From Xanthobacter oligotrophicus (GTDB lineage Bacteria > Pseudomonadota > Alphaproteobacteria > Rhizobiales > Xanthobacteraceae): a stretch of DNA of 64,000 nt. The notes below the pieces were generated by a model. The model ran no database searches. It saw only the letters and a program-made list of their open reading frames with translations, and had not been told where the DNA came from. Each line of letters starts with the position of its first letter. Within the stretch, counting starts at the first letter, position 1. Where the stretch lies: the NCBI RefSeq assembly GCF_008364685.1, contig NZ_VTTL01000003.1:400246-464245 (forward strand), in the 5' to 3' direction. Shown here piece by piece: positions 48,962 through 58,202 of the stretch. A program made the position numbers and the translations under genes.

Positions 48962-51766
48962 CTACCCCCGCGCGGCGCGGCGGGGGGCTTCCTCGTCCTC
49001 GGCGGGGCCTTCGAACACCGCCACCAGCGCCCGGCGGATGGTGGACTGCCGCGCCGCACCGGTGATCTTGGCACCCATGAGGTCGGTGACGTAGAACACG
49101 TCCACCGCCCGCTCGCCGAAGGTCGCCACATGGGCCGAGGCGATGTTGAGGTTCAGCCGCGACAAGGTGTTGGTCAGCGCGAACAGCAGGCCCGGCCGGT
49201 CGAGGCCGGAGACCTCCACCACCGTGTGGCGGTTGGACCAGGCGTTGTTCACCGTCACCTCGGGCTCCACCGTGAAGGTGCGGCGGCCCTTGGGGATCTT
49301 GCGGGCCATCACCTCCGGCAGGCGCACCTCGCCGGTGAGGGCCTGCTCCACCGCCTCCTGGATACGGCCGGCGCGGCGCAGTTCGTCCTCGTCGCGATCG
49401 AAGGCGCGCCGCAGGGCGATGGTGTCCAGCGCCAGCCCGTCGGTGGTGGTAGAGATGTGGGCGTCCACGATGTTCGCCCCCGCCGCCGCGCACGCGCCGG
49501 CGATGATGGACAGGAGCTTGGGATGGTCCGGCGCCACCACCGTGAGGGTGGTGATGCCGCGCCCGGCCTCCAGCGTCGCGTGGGTGGCGATGGAGCGGCC
49601 GGCGGTCTCCGCCTCGTCGATGAAGCGGGCGTGGCGCAGCTTGGTATCGAGGTCCACCCGCAGCCAGTAGGGCGGATAATGGCGTGCCACATAGGCCGCC
49701 ACCTTCTCGTCCGACCAGTCGGCGAGAGAGGCGCGGAACTGGGACTGGGCGGCGGACACGCGCTTGCCCCGGTCCACTTCCGAGAAGCCGCCGGTGAGCA
49801 CCGGCTCGGTCTCGTAATAAAGCGTCTTCAGCAGCTGGGCCTTCCAGCCGTTCCAGGTGCCCGGCCCCACCGCCTTGATGTCGGCCGTGGTGAGGATGGT
49901 GAGCAGCTTCATGCGTTCCAGGTTCTGCACCACGGACGCGAAATTCTCGATGGTCTTGCGGTCGGACAGGTCGCGGGACTGGGCCACCTGCGACATGACG
50001 AGGTGCTGCTCCACCAGCCACACCACGGTCTCGGTCTCCACCGGCGACAGGCCGAGGCGCGGGCAGATGCGCCGGGCGATGCGCGCCCCCGCCACCGAAT
50101 GGTCTTCGGGCCGGCCCTTGGCGATATCGTGCAGCAGCAGCGCCACATAGAGCAAATTGCGGTTCTTCACCGTGCCCATGAGGTCGTTGGCGAGCCCGTT
50201 CTCCGGATTCACCTTGCGCTCGATCTCCGACAACACGCCGATGCAGCGCAACAGGTGCTCGTCCACCGTATAGTGGTGGTACATGTTGAACTGCATCATG
50301 GCGACGATCTTGCCGAACTCCGGCAGGAAGCGGCCGAGCACGCCCACCTCGTTCATGCGCCGCAGCACAGTCTCCGGCGCGTTCTTCGAGGTGACGATCT
50401 CCAGGAACAGCCGGTTGGCTTCCGGATTCTCGCGCACGCCGGCATCGATCAGCGCGAGGGAGCGGGCGGCAAGCTGGGTTGCGTCCGGATGGAGCGCGAG
50501 GTTGCGCTTGTCCGCCACCTGGAAGATGCGGATGAGGTTGACCGGGTCCCGCTTGAAGGCCTGATCGTCGATGACGTTCAGCCGGTCATGATCGAGGATG
50601 AAGTCCGGCGTCTCCTTCAGGGTGATGCGGCGTGAGCCGGCGCGGAAGCGCTCCACCATACCCTTCAGGCCCGGCACCGGCTTGTCGTGGCGCGCCTCCA
50701 GCGCGGCGGAGAGGATGGCGGTGAGGTCGCCCACATCCTTCGCCACGAGGAAATAATGCTTCATGAAGCGTTCCACGTCGCGCTGGCCGGGATGCTCGGT
50801 GTAGCCCAGGCGCTGGGCCATCTCCCGCTGCACGTCGAAGGACAGGCGGTCCTCGGCGCGGCCGGTGAGGAAGTGGAGGTGGCAACGCACCGACCACAGG
50901 AAGTCCTCGCACTTGGTGAAGAGGCGTGCCTCCTCGCGGGTGAACACGCCCTTCTGCACCAGTTCGTCGGTGGTCTGCACCCGGTAGACGTATTTGGCGA
51001 TCCAGAACAGGGTGTGCAGGTCCCTGAGGCCGCCCTTGCTCTCCTTCACGTTCGGCTCGACAAGGTAGCGCGACTGGCCGGACCGGCGCAGCCGCTCCTC
51101 CCGCTCGGCCATCTTGGCGGCGACGAACTCGGCGCCGGTGCCGTCCACCACCTCTTTGTCGAAGCGCTTCTCCAGGTCCTCGAACAGGCCCTTGTCGCCG
51201 ACGATGAAGCGCGCTTCCAGGATGGAGGTGCGGATGGTGAAGTCGGCGCGGGCCTGCCGCAGGCACTCGTCCACCGAGCGGGTGGCGTGGCCCACCTTCA
51301 GGCCGAGGTCCCACAGCATGTAGAGCATGGCCTCGGCCACGCTCTCGCCCCAGGCGGTCTGCTTGTAGGGGAGGAGGAACAGGATGTCGGTGTCGGAGCC
51401 CGGCGCCATCATGCCCCGGCCGTAGCCGCCCACCGCCGCCACCGCCATGCGCTCGGAGCGCGAGGGATTGTCGGCCGGATAGAGGAAGCTGGTGGCCACC
51501 TCGTGGGCGGTGGCGATCACCGCGTCCTGAAGGGCGGAGAGCCGCATGGAGCAGCAGCGCCCGCAGCCGTCCTCCCTGAGCTGGCGCTCGGCCTCGGCGC
51601 GGCCGTCGTGCAACGCCTTCTTGAGGCGGGCGACGACGGCATTGCGCAGGTCGAGATCGCGGCCCTTGTGGGCGACGGCAATCTCGCGGGCCTCGACCCG
51701 GAGCTTGCTGCCTTCGAACGGTTCGCCGATGACGCGGGAGGCTTTTGGGGAGCGGACTGTGGGCAT
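48962..51766 (-). CDS. glnD: [Protein-PII] uridylyltransferase / uridylyl-removing enzyme GlnD
   Basis: Nitrogen sensor that uridylylates PII proteins when glutamine is low and reverses this when it is high. The 934-residue protein has the nucleotidyltransferase motif VGGYGRGMMAPGSDTDILFL, a GlnD linker (GGLRDLHTLFWIAKYVYR), the HD-domain hydrolase motif LLYVALLLHDIAKGRPEDHS, and two C-terminal ACT domains (TTLTVVAPDHPKLLSIIAGA; VVEVSGLDRPGLLFALTN). The ATG at 51766 is chosen; in-frame sequence upstream is unrelated to the family. Confidence 0.97.
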   Translation of the reverse strand: MPTVRSPKASRVIGEPFEGSKLRVEAREIAVAHKGRDLDLRNAVVARLKKALHDGRAEAERQLREDGCGRCCSMRLSALQDAVIATAHEVATSFLYPADNPSRSERMAVAAVGGYGRGMMAPGSDTDILFLLPYKQTAWGESVAEAMLYMLWDLGLKVGHATRSVDECLRQARADFTIRTSILEARFIVGDKGLFEDLEKRFDKEVVDGTGAEFVAAKMAEREERLRRSGQSRYLVEPNVKESKGGLRDLHTLFWIAKYVYRVQTTDELVQKGVFTREEARLFTKCEDFLWSVRCHLHFLTGRAEDRLSFDVQREMAQRLGYTEHPGQRDVERFMKHYFLVAKDVGDLTAILSAALEARHDKPVPGLKGMVERFRAGSRRITLKETPDFILDHDRLNVIDDQAFKRDPVNLIRIFQVADKRNLALHPDATQLAARSLALIDAGVRENPEANRLFLEIVTSKNAPETVLRRMNEVGVLGRFLPEFGKIVAMMQFNMYHHYTVDEHLLRCIGVLSEIERKVNPENGLANDLMGTVKNRNLLYVALLLHDIAKGRPEDHSVAGARIARRICPRLGLSPVETETVVWLVEQHLVMSQVAQSRDLSDRKTIENFASVVQNLERMKLLTILTTADIKAVGPGTWNGWKAQLLKTLYYETEPVLTGGFSEVDRGKRVSAAQSQFRASLADWSDEKVAAYVARHYPPYWLRVDLDTKLRHARFIDEAETAGRSIATHATLEAGRGITTLTVVAPDHPKLLSIIAGACAAAGANIVDAHISTTTDGLALDTIALRRAFDRDEDELRRAGRIQEAVEQALTGEVRLPEVMARKIPKGRRTFTVEPEVTVNNAWSNRHTVVEVSGLDRPGLLFALTNTLSRLNLNIASAHVATFGERAVDVFYVTDLMGAKITGAARQSTIRRALVAVFEGPAEDEEAPRRAARG

Positions 51767-52303
51767 GCTCGGCGATCTGAAGGCAGGAAGAGAACGGCAG
51801 TCTATACCTTTAGCGCAAACCCACCCGCCCCGCGAGGGGGCCGTGGGCGGGGGATCGATGGAACGCGGCAAGAGCCGATGTGGGGCAGAGGCGCGGAGCG
51901 GTGAAGCCCCTCTCCACCCGAGCCGCCGTGCTACCCCCTCTCTCGCTTGCGGGAGAGGGGCGGGGAAGGAGCGAGGCACCGGGGCAGAACACCACCCGCC
52001 GGGAGGGCGGACGCCTTCTGCCTCACCCTGCCCTGCCCGCCTCACCCTGCCCGAGCGCGGCTGGTGCCTTGTCCGACTTCGGAGCGGGAGAAGCGTCCCG
52101 AACGCGCCCGGCCGCCGCGGGCGCTCCCAAGCCGGGATATCACCGCCCGCAGGTTGCGCGCGGGAGGGGAGCGTTAACCCTCAGATCAGCCGGAGGCCTC
52201 GCGGGGGCGGCGGCCGGGGCGTTCTTTACTTCCCCGCAAGGGGCCGCCCCTAGCGTCGGCCTCACCGCGGCGCATCTGCCGCGCGGCATCGGATTTTCAA
52301 GCC
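51767..52303. other. Intergenic region, glnD / flp
   Basis: A 537 bp spacer with divergent flanking genes. It contains the best copy of the GC-rich hairpin family (CCCCTCTCTCGC at 51935-51946 pairing with GCGGGAGAGGGG at 51949-51960, TT loop). I see no convincing gene; promoters for glnD and flp must lie here. Confidence 0.5.
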
Positions 52304-52468
52304 ATGAAGCTATTGTTCTGGCGCTTCATCAGGGAGGAAGAGGGCTCCACCGCCCTCGAATACGGGCTCATCGCCGCGGGCCTCTCCATCGCCATCGTCA
52401 CCGTCCTGGTGCAGATCGCCGCCACCTTCGCCCGGCTTCAGGCGTCGTCGGCCGCGGCCGGAAACTGA
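52304..52468 (+). CDS. flp: Flp-type (type IVb) pilin
   Basis: A 54-residue pre-pilin. After a charged leader (MKLLFWRFIREEEG) comes STALEYGLIAAGLSIAIVTV, the Flp signature: predicted processing after Gly14 leaves a mature protein with Glu5-Tyr6, followed by one hydrophobic helix and a short tail. The ATG at 52304 lacks a strong Shine-Dalgarno sequence. It is followed 20 bp later by a CpaA prepilin peptidase gene, but other tad/cpa genes are absent locally. Confidence 0.9.
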   Translation: MKLLFWRFIREEEGSTALEYGLIAAGLSIAIVTVLVQIAATFARLQASSAAAGN

Positions 52469-52488
52469 CGGCGCGGACAGGCGCACCC

Positions 52489-52965
52489 ATGCGGTTGGCC
52501 GAACTCCTTCTTCTCGGGCTCTATCCCACCGCCCTATGCACCTGCATCGGAACGGATATCGCCCGCCGCATCATTCCCAATGCCGTCATCGCCGCCCTGC
52601 TGCTCGGCTTCGCGGCCCTCGCCATCCTCAGCCCCCTACCCGACCTGTCCCTGCGCCTGCTGCTGGCGGCGGCGGTCACGGCTCTGGGCTTTTCCCTATT
52701 CGCGGAACATGTGGTGGGGGCGGGCGACGCCAAGCTCGCGGGGGTCCTGATGCTATGGATGGACCCGGCGCAGCTGCCGCTGTTCGTGCTCGCCTGCGGC
52801 CTCATCGGCGGGTTCCTGACCCTCGCCGCCGTTGCGATGCGCCGTCCGGCGGAACGGCCGGACGGGATCATCGCCGTTCCCCGCCAGACCATCCCCTACG
52901 GCGTCGCCCTGGCCGGCGCCGGCCTGCTGCTGCATCCCTTCTCCAGCCTCCTCGGCACCGGCTGA
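52489..52965 (+). CDS. cpaA: Prepilin peptidase CpaA/TadV (A24 family)
   Basis: A 158-residue inner-membrane aspartic protease that cleaves Flp-type prepilins. Four to five hydrophobic segments are visible. The two catalytic aspartates are in CTCIGTDIARRIIPN and in the invariant GAGDAKLAGVLMLW motif. The ATG at 52489 begins MRLAELLLLGLYPTALC and gives the short form without the methyltransferase domain, as in CpaA. Its natural substrate is the Flp pilin encoded just upstream. Confidence 0.9.
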   Translation: MRLAELLLLGLYPTALCTCIGTDIARRIIPNAVIAALLLGFAALAILSPLPDLSLRLLLAAAVTALGFSLFAEHVVGAGDAKLAGVLMLWMDPAQLPLFVLACGLIGGFLTLAAVAMRRPAERPDGIIAVPRQTIPYGVALAGAGLLLHPFSSLLGTG

Positions 52966-53158
52966 CCCCTCCCCGTTGCTGACGGCGACGTTGGGGCAGG
53001 CGCGCACGCTCTCCCCCCGCGTGAAGGCGATTTTGCCGCCGCGCGGGCAACGAAACCGTTGCCATATTGGCGGATCGCGCTCTACCCATTGGCCTACAGG
53101 TCCTTTCGCGCGCCGCGCCGGCGCATCCACGGCCCCGCCGGCGCGCAGGAGTTCATTC

Positions 53159-54526
53159 ATGCTCGATTGCATTGCGCCCGCCTCGTCCCTCAGCCTTCCC
53201 GTCTGGTGCGTCACCAAGGAGACCTTCGCGTCCGCCGCCGTACCGGAAACGGCCCGCCGCTTCGCCGAGGCCGCCGGCTTCGGAGGCGAGGCCGGCAAGC
53301 TGCTGCTGGTGCCCGCCGCCGAAGGGGGACTGGCCGGCGCCCTGTTCGGCGTCGCGGCGGGGGCCCGGGCGGATGCCTTCGCCGCCGGCGCCCTGCCGGG
53401 GCTGCTGCCCGCCGGGGCCTGGCGGCTGGAAGGCGAGGTGGCGAGCCCGCGCCTTGCCGCGCTGGCGTTCGCGCTGGGCACCTACCGCTTCACCCGCTAC
53501 AAGGCCGCCGCCGGTCGCGACGTGCGTCTCGTGCTGCCCGAAGGGGTGGACGCCGACGCCCTGGTGCGCACCGTCGAGGCGGTGACCCTCACCCGCGACC
53601 TCGTCAACACCCCCGCCAACGACCTCGGCCCGCCCGAGCTGGAAGACGCCGCCCGCGCGCTCGCGGCCCGCCACGGCGCCACCTTCCGCTCGGTGACGGG
53701 CGAGCGGCTGCTGGCGGAGAATTTCCCCATGATCCATGCGGTGGGCCGCGCCGCCGACCGCGCGCCGCGCCTGCTGGAGATCCGCGCCGGCGATCCCGCC
53801 CACCCCAAGGTGACGCTGGTGGGCAAGGGCGTCGCCTTCGACACCGGCGGCCTCGACCTCAAGCCCTCCTCCGCCATGCTGCTGATGAAGAAGGACATGG
53901 GCGGTGCGGCCAATGCACTGGGCCTTGCCCATCTCCTGCTGTCGCGCGGGGCCAAGGTGAACCTGCGGGTGCTGATTCCCGCCGTGGAGAATTCGGTCTC
54001 CGCCTCCGCCTTCCGGCCGGGCGACATTCTGAAGAGCCGCAAGGGCCTCTCGGTGGAAATCGGCAACACAGACGCGGAGGGCCGGCTCGTGCTCGCCGAT
54101 GCCCTCGCCCTCGCCGACGAGGAGGCGCCCGACCTCGTGATCGATTTCGCTACCCTCACCGGCGCGGCGCGGGTGGCGCTGGGGCCGCAGTTGCCGGCAG
54201 CCTTCACCCAGGACGAGGACCTCGCCGCGGATCTTGCCCGCCACGCCATGGTGGAGGCCGACCCCCTGTGGCGCCTGCCCCTGTGGGCGCCCTACCAGGG
54301 CATGCTCGATTCCAAGATCGCCGACACCAACAACGTCTCCTCCGGCGGCCTCGCCGGAGCCATCACCGCCGCCCTGTTCCTGGAGAAGTTCGTGGGTGCG
54401 GCCCGCGCCTGGCTGCATCTCGACCTGTTCGCCTGGAATTCCGGCGCCCGTCCCGGACGCCCCGAGGGCGGCGAAGCCCAGACCATCCGCGCCCTGGATG
54501 CGCTGCTGGCCGAGCGCTACGGCTAG
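53159..54526 (+). CDS. Leucyl aminopeptidase family protein (M17)
   Basis: A 455-residue di-zinc cytoplasmic aminopeptidase. Metal and catalytic motifs are KVTLVGKGVAFDTGGLDLKP, the Lys in MKKDMGGAANALG, and the M17 hallmark NTDAEGRLVLADAL. The N-terminal macro-like domain is short relative to E. coli PepA, matching the alphaproteobacterial leucyl aminopeptidase group. The ATG at 53159 (MLDCIAPASSLSLPVW) is preferred over longer in-frame readings overlapping cpaA. Its stop codon lies inside repeat copy C. Confidence 0.93.
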   Translation: MLDCIAPASSLSLPVWCVTKETFASAAVPETARRFAEAAGFGGEAGKLLLVPAAEGGLAGALFGVAAGARADAFAAGALPGLLPAGAWRLEGEVASPRLAALAFALGTYRFTRYKAAAGRDVRLVLPEGVDADALVRTVEAVTLTRDLVNTPANDLGPPELEDAARALAARHGATFRSVTGERLLAENFPMIHAVGRAADRAPRLLEIRAGDPAHPKVTLVGKGVAFDTGGLDLKPSSAMLLMKKDMGGAANALGLAHLLLSRGAKVNLRVLIPAVENSVSASAFRPGDILKSRKGLSVEIGNTDAEGRLVLADALALADEEAPDLVIDFATLTGAARVALGPQLPAAFTQDEDLAADLARHAMVEADPLWRLPLWAPYQGMLDSKIADTNNVSSGGLAGAITAALFLEKFVGAARAWLHLDLFAWNSGARPGRPEGGEAQTIRALDALLAERYG

Positions 54527-54629
54527 AGCGTTTTCCGTTCGCATTGGCTCACGGAAATCGCTCTAGACTCTCTGGTTGACGCGTTTTCTTCACGCGAACC
54601 GGTGCCCATTTCGCTCGAAAACGCTCTAA
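54525..54629. repeat. Palindromic intergenic repeat, copy C
   Basis: About 105 bp, overlapping the aminopeptidase stop codon. It starts AGAGCGTTTTCC, includes GGCTCACGG and CGCTCTAGA, then a GACGCGTTTTCTTCACGCGA core, and ends TCGCTCGAAAACGCTCT. It ends 8 bp before the NlpC/P60 start codon. Same orientation as copy A. Confidence 0.92.
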
Positions 54630-54637
54630 GGCCCGCC

Positions 54638-55477
54638 ATGCCGCACGATCCCCGCCTCACCCCGGCCCGCCCGGATCTCGCCGCCGCCGCCCTGAAGGGG
54701 CAGGTGGAGGCCGCCCGCTACGTGGAGGGCGAGGTGCGCCGCGTGGCGGTGCCGGTGGCGCCGCTGCGGCGCCGCCCCGCCAGCGACGCGCCGCTCGAAA
54801 CCCAGGCCCTGTTCGGCGAGACCGTCCGCGTGTTCGAGGACGATCCCGAGGGCTGGTCCTGGGTTCAGCTCGAGGCCGACCGCTATGTGGGCTACCTGCC
54901 CACGGAGGCCCTCGCCGCGCCGGGTCGCGCACCCACCCACACGGTGCGTGCGCTGCGCACCTTCCTGTTCCCCGGCCCCGATATCAAGCTGCCGCCGCGC
55001 GAGGCGCTGGTGCTGGGCAGCAAGGTGGCGGTGAGGGAGGTTCGCGGCGGCTTCGCCGTAACGACCGACGGCTTCCTGCCCGTCGTGCATCTTGCCGAGC
55101 CCGCCGAACGGGAAGGCGATTTCGTCGCCGTGGCCGCGCGCTTCCTGGGCGTGCCCTATCTGTGGGGCGGCCGCTCCAGCCTGGGCCTCGACTGCTCCGG
55201 CCTGGTGCAGACCGCGCTCGCCGCCACCGGCATTGCCGCCCCACGCGACAGCGACATGCAGGAAGCCGCCCTCGGCGACCCCCTGCCGCTCGACGCGGAG
55301 CCCCGGCGCGGAGACCTGCTGTTCTGGCCGGGCCATGTGGGCATCGTCGAGGCGGCGGACACCCTGCTGCACGCCAACGCCTTCCACATGGCTGTAGCGC
55401 GCGAGCCCCTCGCCGAGGCGCTGGCGCGCATCTCGGCCGCCGGGCTGGAGCTGCGCAGCATCCGCCGGCTCGCCTGA
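54638..55477 (+). CDS. NlpC/P60 (C40) cell-wall peptidase with SH3-like region
   Basis: A 279-residue protein. Residues about 35-130 are bacterial SH3-like (APLRRRPASDAPLETQALFG; GWSWVQLEADRYVGYLPTEA). The C-terminal papain-like domain has the catalytic Cys in SLGLDCSGLVQTAL, His in FWPGHVGIVEA and a following polar residue near ANAFHMAV. It probably cleaves peptidoglycan stem peptides, though no signal peptide is visible. The ATG at 54638 follows repeat C; the pairing with an M17 peptidase gene is frequent in this order. Confidence 0.9.
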   Translation: MPHDPRLTPARPDLAAAALKGQVEAARYVEGEVRRVAVPVAPLRRRPASDAPLETQALFGETVRVFEDDPEGWSWVQLEADRYVGYLPTEALAAPGRAPTHTVRALRTFLFPGPDIKLPPREALVLGSKVAVREVRGGFAVTTDGFLPVVHLAEPAEREGDFVAVAARFLGVPYLWGGRSSLGLDCSGLVQTALAATGIAAPRDSDMQEAALGDPLPLDAEPRRGDLLFWPGHVGIVEAADTLLHANAFHMAVAREPLAEALARISAAGLELRSIRRLA

Positions 55478-55507
55478 GCCGGGCCGGTCCGGTGGACCGG
55501 ACACGAT

Positions 55508-57172
55508 CTAGCGGAAGGTGCCGTTCGCCCCGCTGGCATACAGGTCGGCATGGGCGACCACACGGTCCCGCCCGGAGCGCTTGGCCTCGTAAAGCGCGGC
55601 ATCGGCTGCCGCCACCAGCGTGTCGGGGCTGCCCTCCAGCGTGGGAATGGTGCTGGCCACGCCGAAGCTGGCCGTCAGGCGGCGGCGGGGCGAGGCCGGA
55701 TGGGCGATGGCCACCTCGCTCAAAAGGCGGCGGACATCCTCCGCGAACGCCAAGCCCGCCGCCAGGTCCGCCCCGGACATCAAAACGATGAATTCCTCGC
55801 CGCCATAGCGGGCGACCAGATGGCTCGTCCCCGTCGCCGCCGCCGACAGCATGCGCGCCACCCCGCGCAGAGCCTCGTCGCCGGACAGGTGCCCGCGCGC
55901 ATCGTTGAACGCCTTGAAGTGGTCCACGTCCAGCATCACCAGGGTCAGGGGCGCGCCATCGCCGCGGGCGCGCACCCAGTCCTGGGAGAATTGCACGTCG
56001 AAGGTGCGGCGGTTGGCGAGGCCCGTGAGCCCGTCGGTGCGGGCGAGGGAGGCGAGGCGCCCGTTCATGGTGCGCAGCTCGCTGTTGCGCTGGGACAGGC
56101 GGCGGGCCATCTCGTTGAAGGCCCGCACCAGCGGGGCGAACTCGGTAACGTCGTTGTCCTTCACATGGTCGGCCTCGCCCCGGCCCACGGCGGCGACGGA
56201 GCGCGTCAGCCGCGCGATGGGCGTGATGATGATGCGCTCGGCGGCAAACCACGACACCAGCAGGAAGCAGGCCAGCGCCGCGAAATGCACGAGCGCCGTG
56301 GTCTGGATCTTCCGGTCGATGGGCGTGAGGACCTTGGCGGTATCCATGCCCACCACCACCCGCAGGTCCAGCCCCTCGAAGCGGTTGAAGGCGAAGATCC
56401 GCTCCTTCCCGTCATAGCCGATGGTGGTGACGACACCTTCCTTCGCGGCCATGATCTTGCGCGTCAGCGGATGGTCCGGAAAGCGGTGCTCCACGATCTC
56501 GGGCAGGGTCGGATAGCGCACCAGCACCGTGCCGCCCTCCCCCACCACATCCACGATCGCGCCCACCTCCACGGCGCTGCCGGCGGCAATCCGCGAGAGC
56601 CACTGCAGGTCGAGGATGATGCCGGCCACCGCCAGCGGCTTCCCGCCCGGCGCGCGCTCGGTGCGCAGCATGAACACGGAATTGAGCCCGCTGACCCGTG
56701 AGAAGGACAGCTCGGTCATGAGCATGTCCTCGGCAGCGAGGGCATCGTGGAAAAACGGCCGGTCTGCGATGTTGACGCCCATGGCCAGCGGCGCGTGGGC
56801 GCATTTCACGTCGCCCTCGGGGGTGGCGATGAAGACGCCCTGGATGCCGGCCACCTCGTCGGCGAGCCGGGTGACGAAGGGGATGCAGGCGTTCAGGTCC
56901 TCCAGTAGGTCCTCCGCCTGCCGCGACACCACGTCGAGCACGGTGCGGGCCCGCGTCAGCCCTTCGAGCTGGGCCAGCGTGGCGCGGCGGACCAGGTCGC
57001 GCACGTCGTCCTCCAGGGACTGGATCTGGTCCTGCCGATCCGCGAAGAGGGCCATGATGCGCTCCACGGAGAGCGGCACGGCAACCAGGCAGATGAGAAA
57101 AAGAATGCGCAGGCGCAGGCTGGAAAGCCGTCTCGAAGCGACTGGCGCCTCTTCGCCGCTACGCTCGACCAT
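55508..57172 (-). CDS. Membrane diguanylate cyclase (Cache-HAMP-GGDEF)
   Basis: A 554-residue protein predicted to make c-di-GMP. It has TM1 near residues 19-38, a periplasmic double-Cache-like sensor (about 45-285), TM2 near 293-312, HAMP (ARLTRSVAAVGRGEADHV) and GGDEF with the active motif RYGGEEFIV (457-461). The inhibitory I-site RxxD, expected five residues before GGEEF, reads GTSH, so product inhibition is probably lost. No EAL domain is present. The ATG at 57172 is chosen; one at 57217 is possible. Confidence 0.92.
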   Translation of the reverse strand: MVERSGEEAPVASRRLSSLRLRILFLICLVAVPLSVERIMALFADRQDQIQSLEDDVRDLVRRATLAQLEGLTRARTVLDVVSRQAEDLLEDLNACIPFVTRLADEVAGIQGVFIATPEGDVKCAHAPLAMGVNIADRPFFHDALAAEDMLMTELSFSRVSGLNSVFMLRTERAPGGKPLAVAGIILDLQWLSRIAAGSAVEVGAIVDVVGEGGTVLVRYPTLPEIVEHRFPDHPLTRKIMAAKEGVVTTIGYDGKERIFAFNRFEGLDLRVVVGMDTAKVLTPIDRKIQTTALVHFAALACFLLVSWFAAERIIITPIARLTRSVAAVGRGEADHVKDNDVTEFAPLVRAFNEMARRLSQRNSELRTMNGRLASLARTDGLTGLANRRTFDVQFSQDWVRARGDGAPLTLVMLDVDHFKAFNDARGHLSGDEALRGVARMLSAAATGTSHLVARYGGEEFIVLMSGADLAAGLAFAEDVRRLLSEVAIAHPASPRRRLTASFGVASTIPTLEGSPDTLVAAADAALYEAKRSGRDRVVAHADLYASGANGTFR

Positions 57173-57319
57173 GCTCGGCCACGCCCCCCGCGGACGGATT
57201 TTCGAAACCGTCGCCAAGTGTGTTGTAAACGCTTCTTGATCAGATGGGGAGATCGGTCCATCTGCTGCCGGATGGACAGGTCTCGCGGGGGCGGCGGCGC
57301 CCCGTCTCTTTTGTCTATC

Positions 57320-57345
57320 GCATTTTCTTCAAGCGCAGTGGTATC
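57320..57345. repeat. Degenerate half copy of the palindromic repeat
   Basis: GCATTTTCTTCAAGCGCAGT and the following GGTATC match the central part of copy A (GCGTTTTCTTCACGCG, then AACCGGTATC) at 21 of 26 positions. It lies about 40 bp upstream of the yggS-type start. Confidence 0.6.
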
Positions 57346-57384
57346 GGCGCTTCAAGGCTGCACCCGGGGAGAGGTCGAGGTATC

Positions 57385-58083
57385 ATGAACACGCAAGCCG
57401 AAGCGCGGGACGCGGCGTCAGGTCTTCACGCGGTGCGCGGAGAGATCCTGTCCGCCTGCCGCGACGCCGGGCGCGATTCGGCCGCCGTGACGCTGGTGGC
57501 CGTCTCCAAGACCTTCCCGGCCCCCGAGATCGTGCCGGTCATCGCCGCCGGCCAGCGGGTGTTCGGCGAGAACCGGGTGCAGGAAGCCCAGGGCAAGTGG
57601 CCCGCGCTGTGTGCGGTGCATCCGGGCATGGAGCTGCATCTCATCGGGCCGCTCCAGTCCAACAAGGCGCGCGAGGCGGTGGCGCTGTTCGATGTGATCC
57701 ACACGGTGGACCGGCCCAAGATCGCCATCGCGCTGGCCGAGGAGATGGCCCGCCAGGGCCGCCGCCCGCGCCTGTTCGTGCAGGTGAACACCGGGGCCGA
57801 GCCGCAGAAAGCCGGCGTTCTGCCGGAAGCGGCGGACGCCTTCATCGCCGAGTGCCGGGAGCAACACGGGCTGGAGATCTTCGGCCTGATGTGCATTCCA
57901 CCGGCGATAGAGGTGCCCGACCCGCATTTCGCGCTGCTGGCCAAGATCGCCGCGCGCAACGGCGTTTCGGGCCTTTCCATGGGCATGAGCGCCGACTTTC
58001 CGGCCGCGATCCGCCAGGGCGCGACGCACGTGCGTGTGGGCAGCGCCATCTTTGGCCACAGATCCTTGCCCAATGAGGCTTGA
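57385..58083 (+). CDS. YggS-family pyridoxal phosphate homeostasis protein
   Basis: A 232-residue PLP-binding TIM-barrel protein without known enzymatic activity, involved in PLP and amino acid homeostasis. The PLP Lys is in VTLVAVSKTFPAPEI. Other family motifs are FGENRVQEAQGKW, HLIGPLQSNKAREAV and the C-terminal GLSMGMSADFPAAIRQGATH and VRVGSAIFG. The ATG at 57385 follows GAGGTCGAGG. It is the last core-chromosome gene before tRNA-Glu. Confidence 0.94.
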   Translation: MNTQAEARDAASGLHAVRGEILSACRDAGRDSAAVTLVAVSKTFPAPEIVPVIAAGQRVFGENRVQEAQGKWPALCAVHPGMELHLIGPLQSNKAREAVALFDVIHTVDRPKIAIALAEEMARQGRRPRLFVQVNTGAEPQKAGVLPEAADAFIAECREQHGLEIFGLMCIPPAIEVPDPHFALLAKIAARNGVSGLSMGMSADFPAAIRQGATHVRVGSAIFGHRSLPNEA

Positions 58084-58126
58084 AGTCCCCGCCGAACGCC
58101 GCTATAGAGCACCCCTCTCGCGAGAT

Positions 58127-58202
58127 GCTCCCATCGTCTAGCGGTCTAGGACGTCGCCCTCTCACGGCGAAAACAGGGGTTCGATTCCCCTTGGGAGCGC
58201 CA
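58127..58202 (+). tRNA. tRNA-Glu (anticodon CTC), CCA encoded
   Basis: Cloverleaf: acceptor GCTCCCA pairs with TGGGAGC, discriminator G, and the encoded CCA ends at 58202. The anticodon stem TCGCC/GGCGA holds the loop CTCTCAC with anticodon CTC, reading GAG. The T arm has GGGGTTCGATTCCCC. Its 3' half is also the boundary of the integrated element, and a recombinase reading frame runs antisense through it. Confidence 0.97.
58146..58202. other. Presumed left attachment site (attL) within tRNA-Glu
   Basis: The recombinase frame enters the tRNA at its CCA end and stops at the TAG complementary to 58146-58148, so the element junction lies at or in the tRNA 3' part. No second copy of the tRNA 3' end is found up to base 64000, so attR is outside the window and the core length cannot be set. 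Confidence 0.5.
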
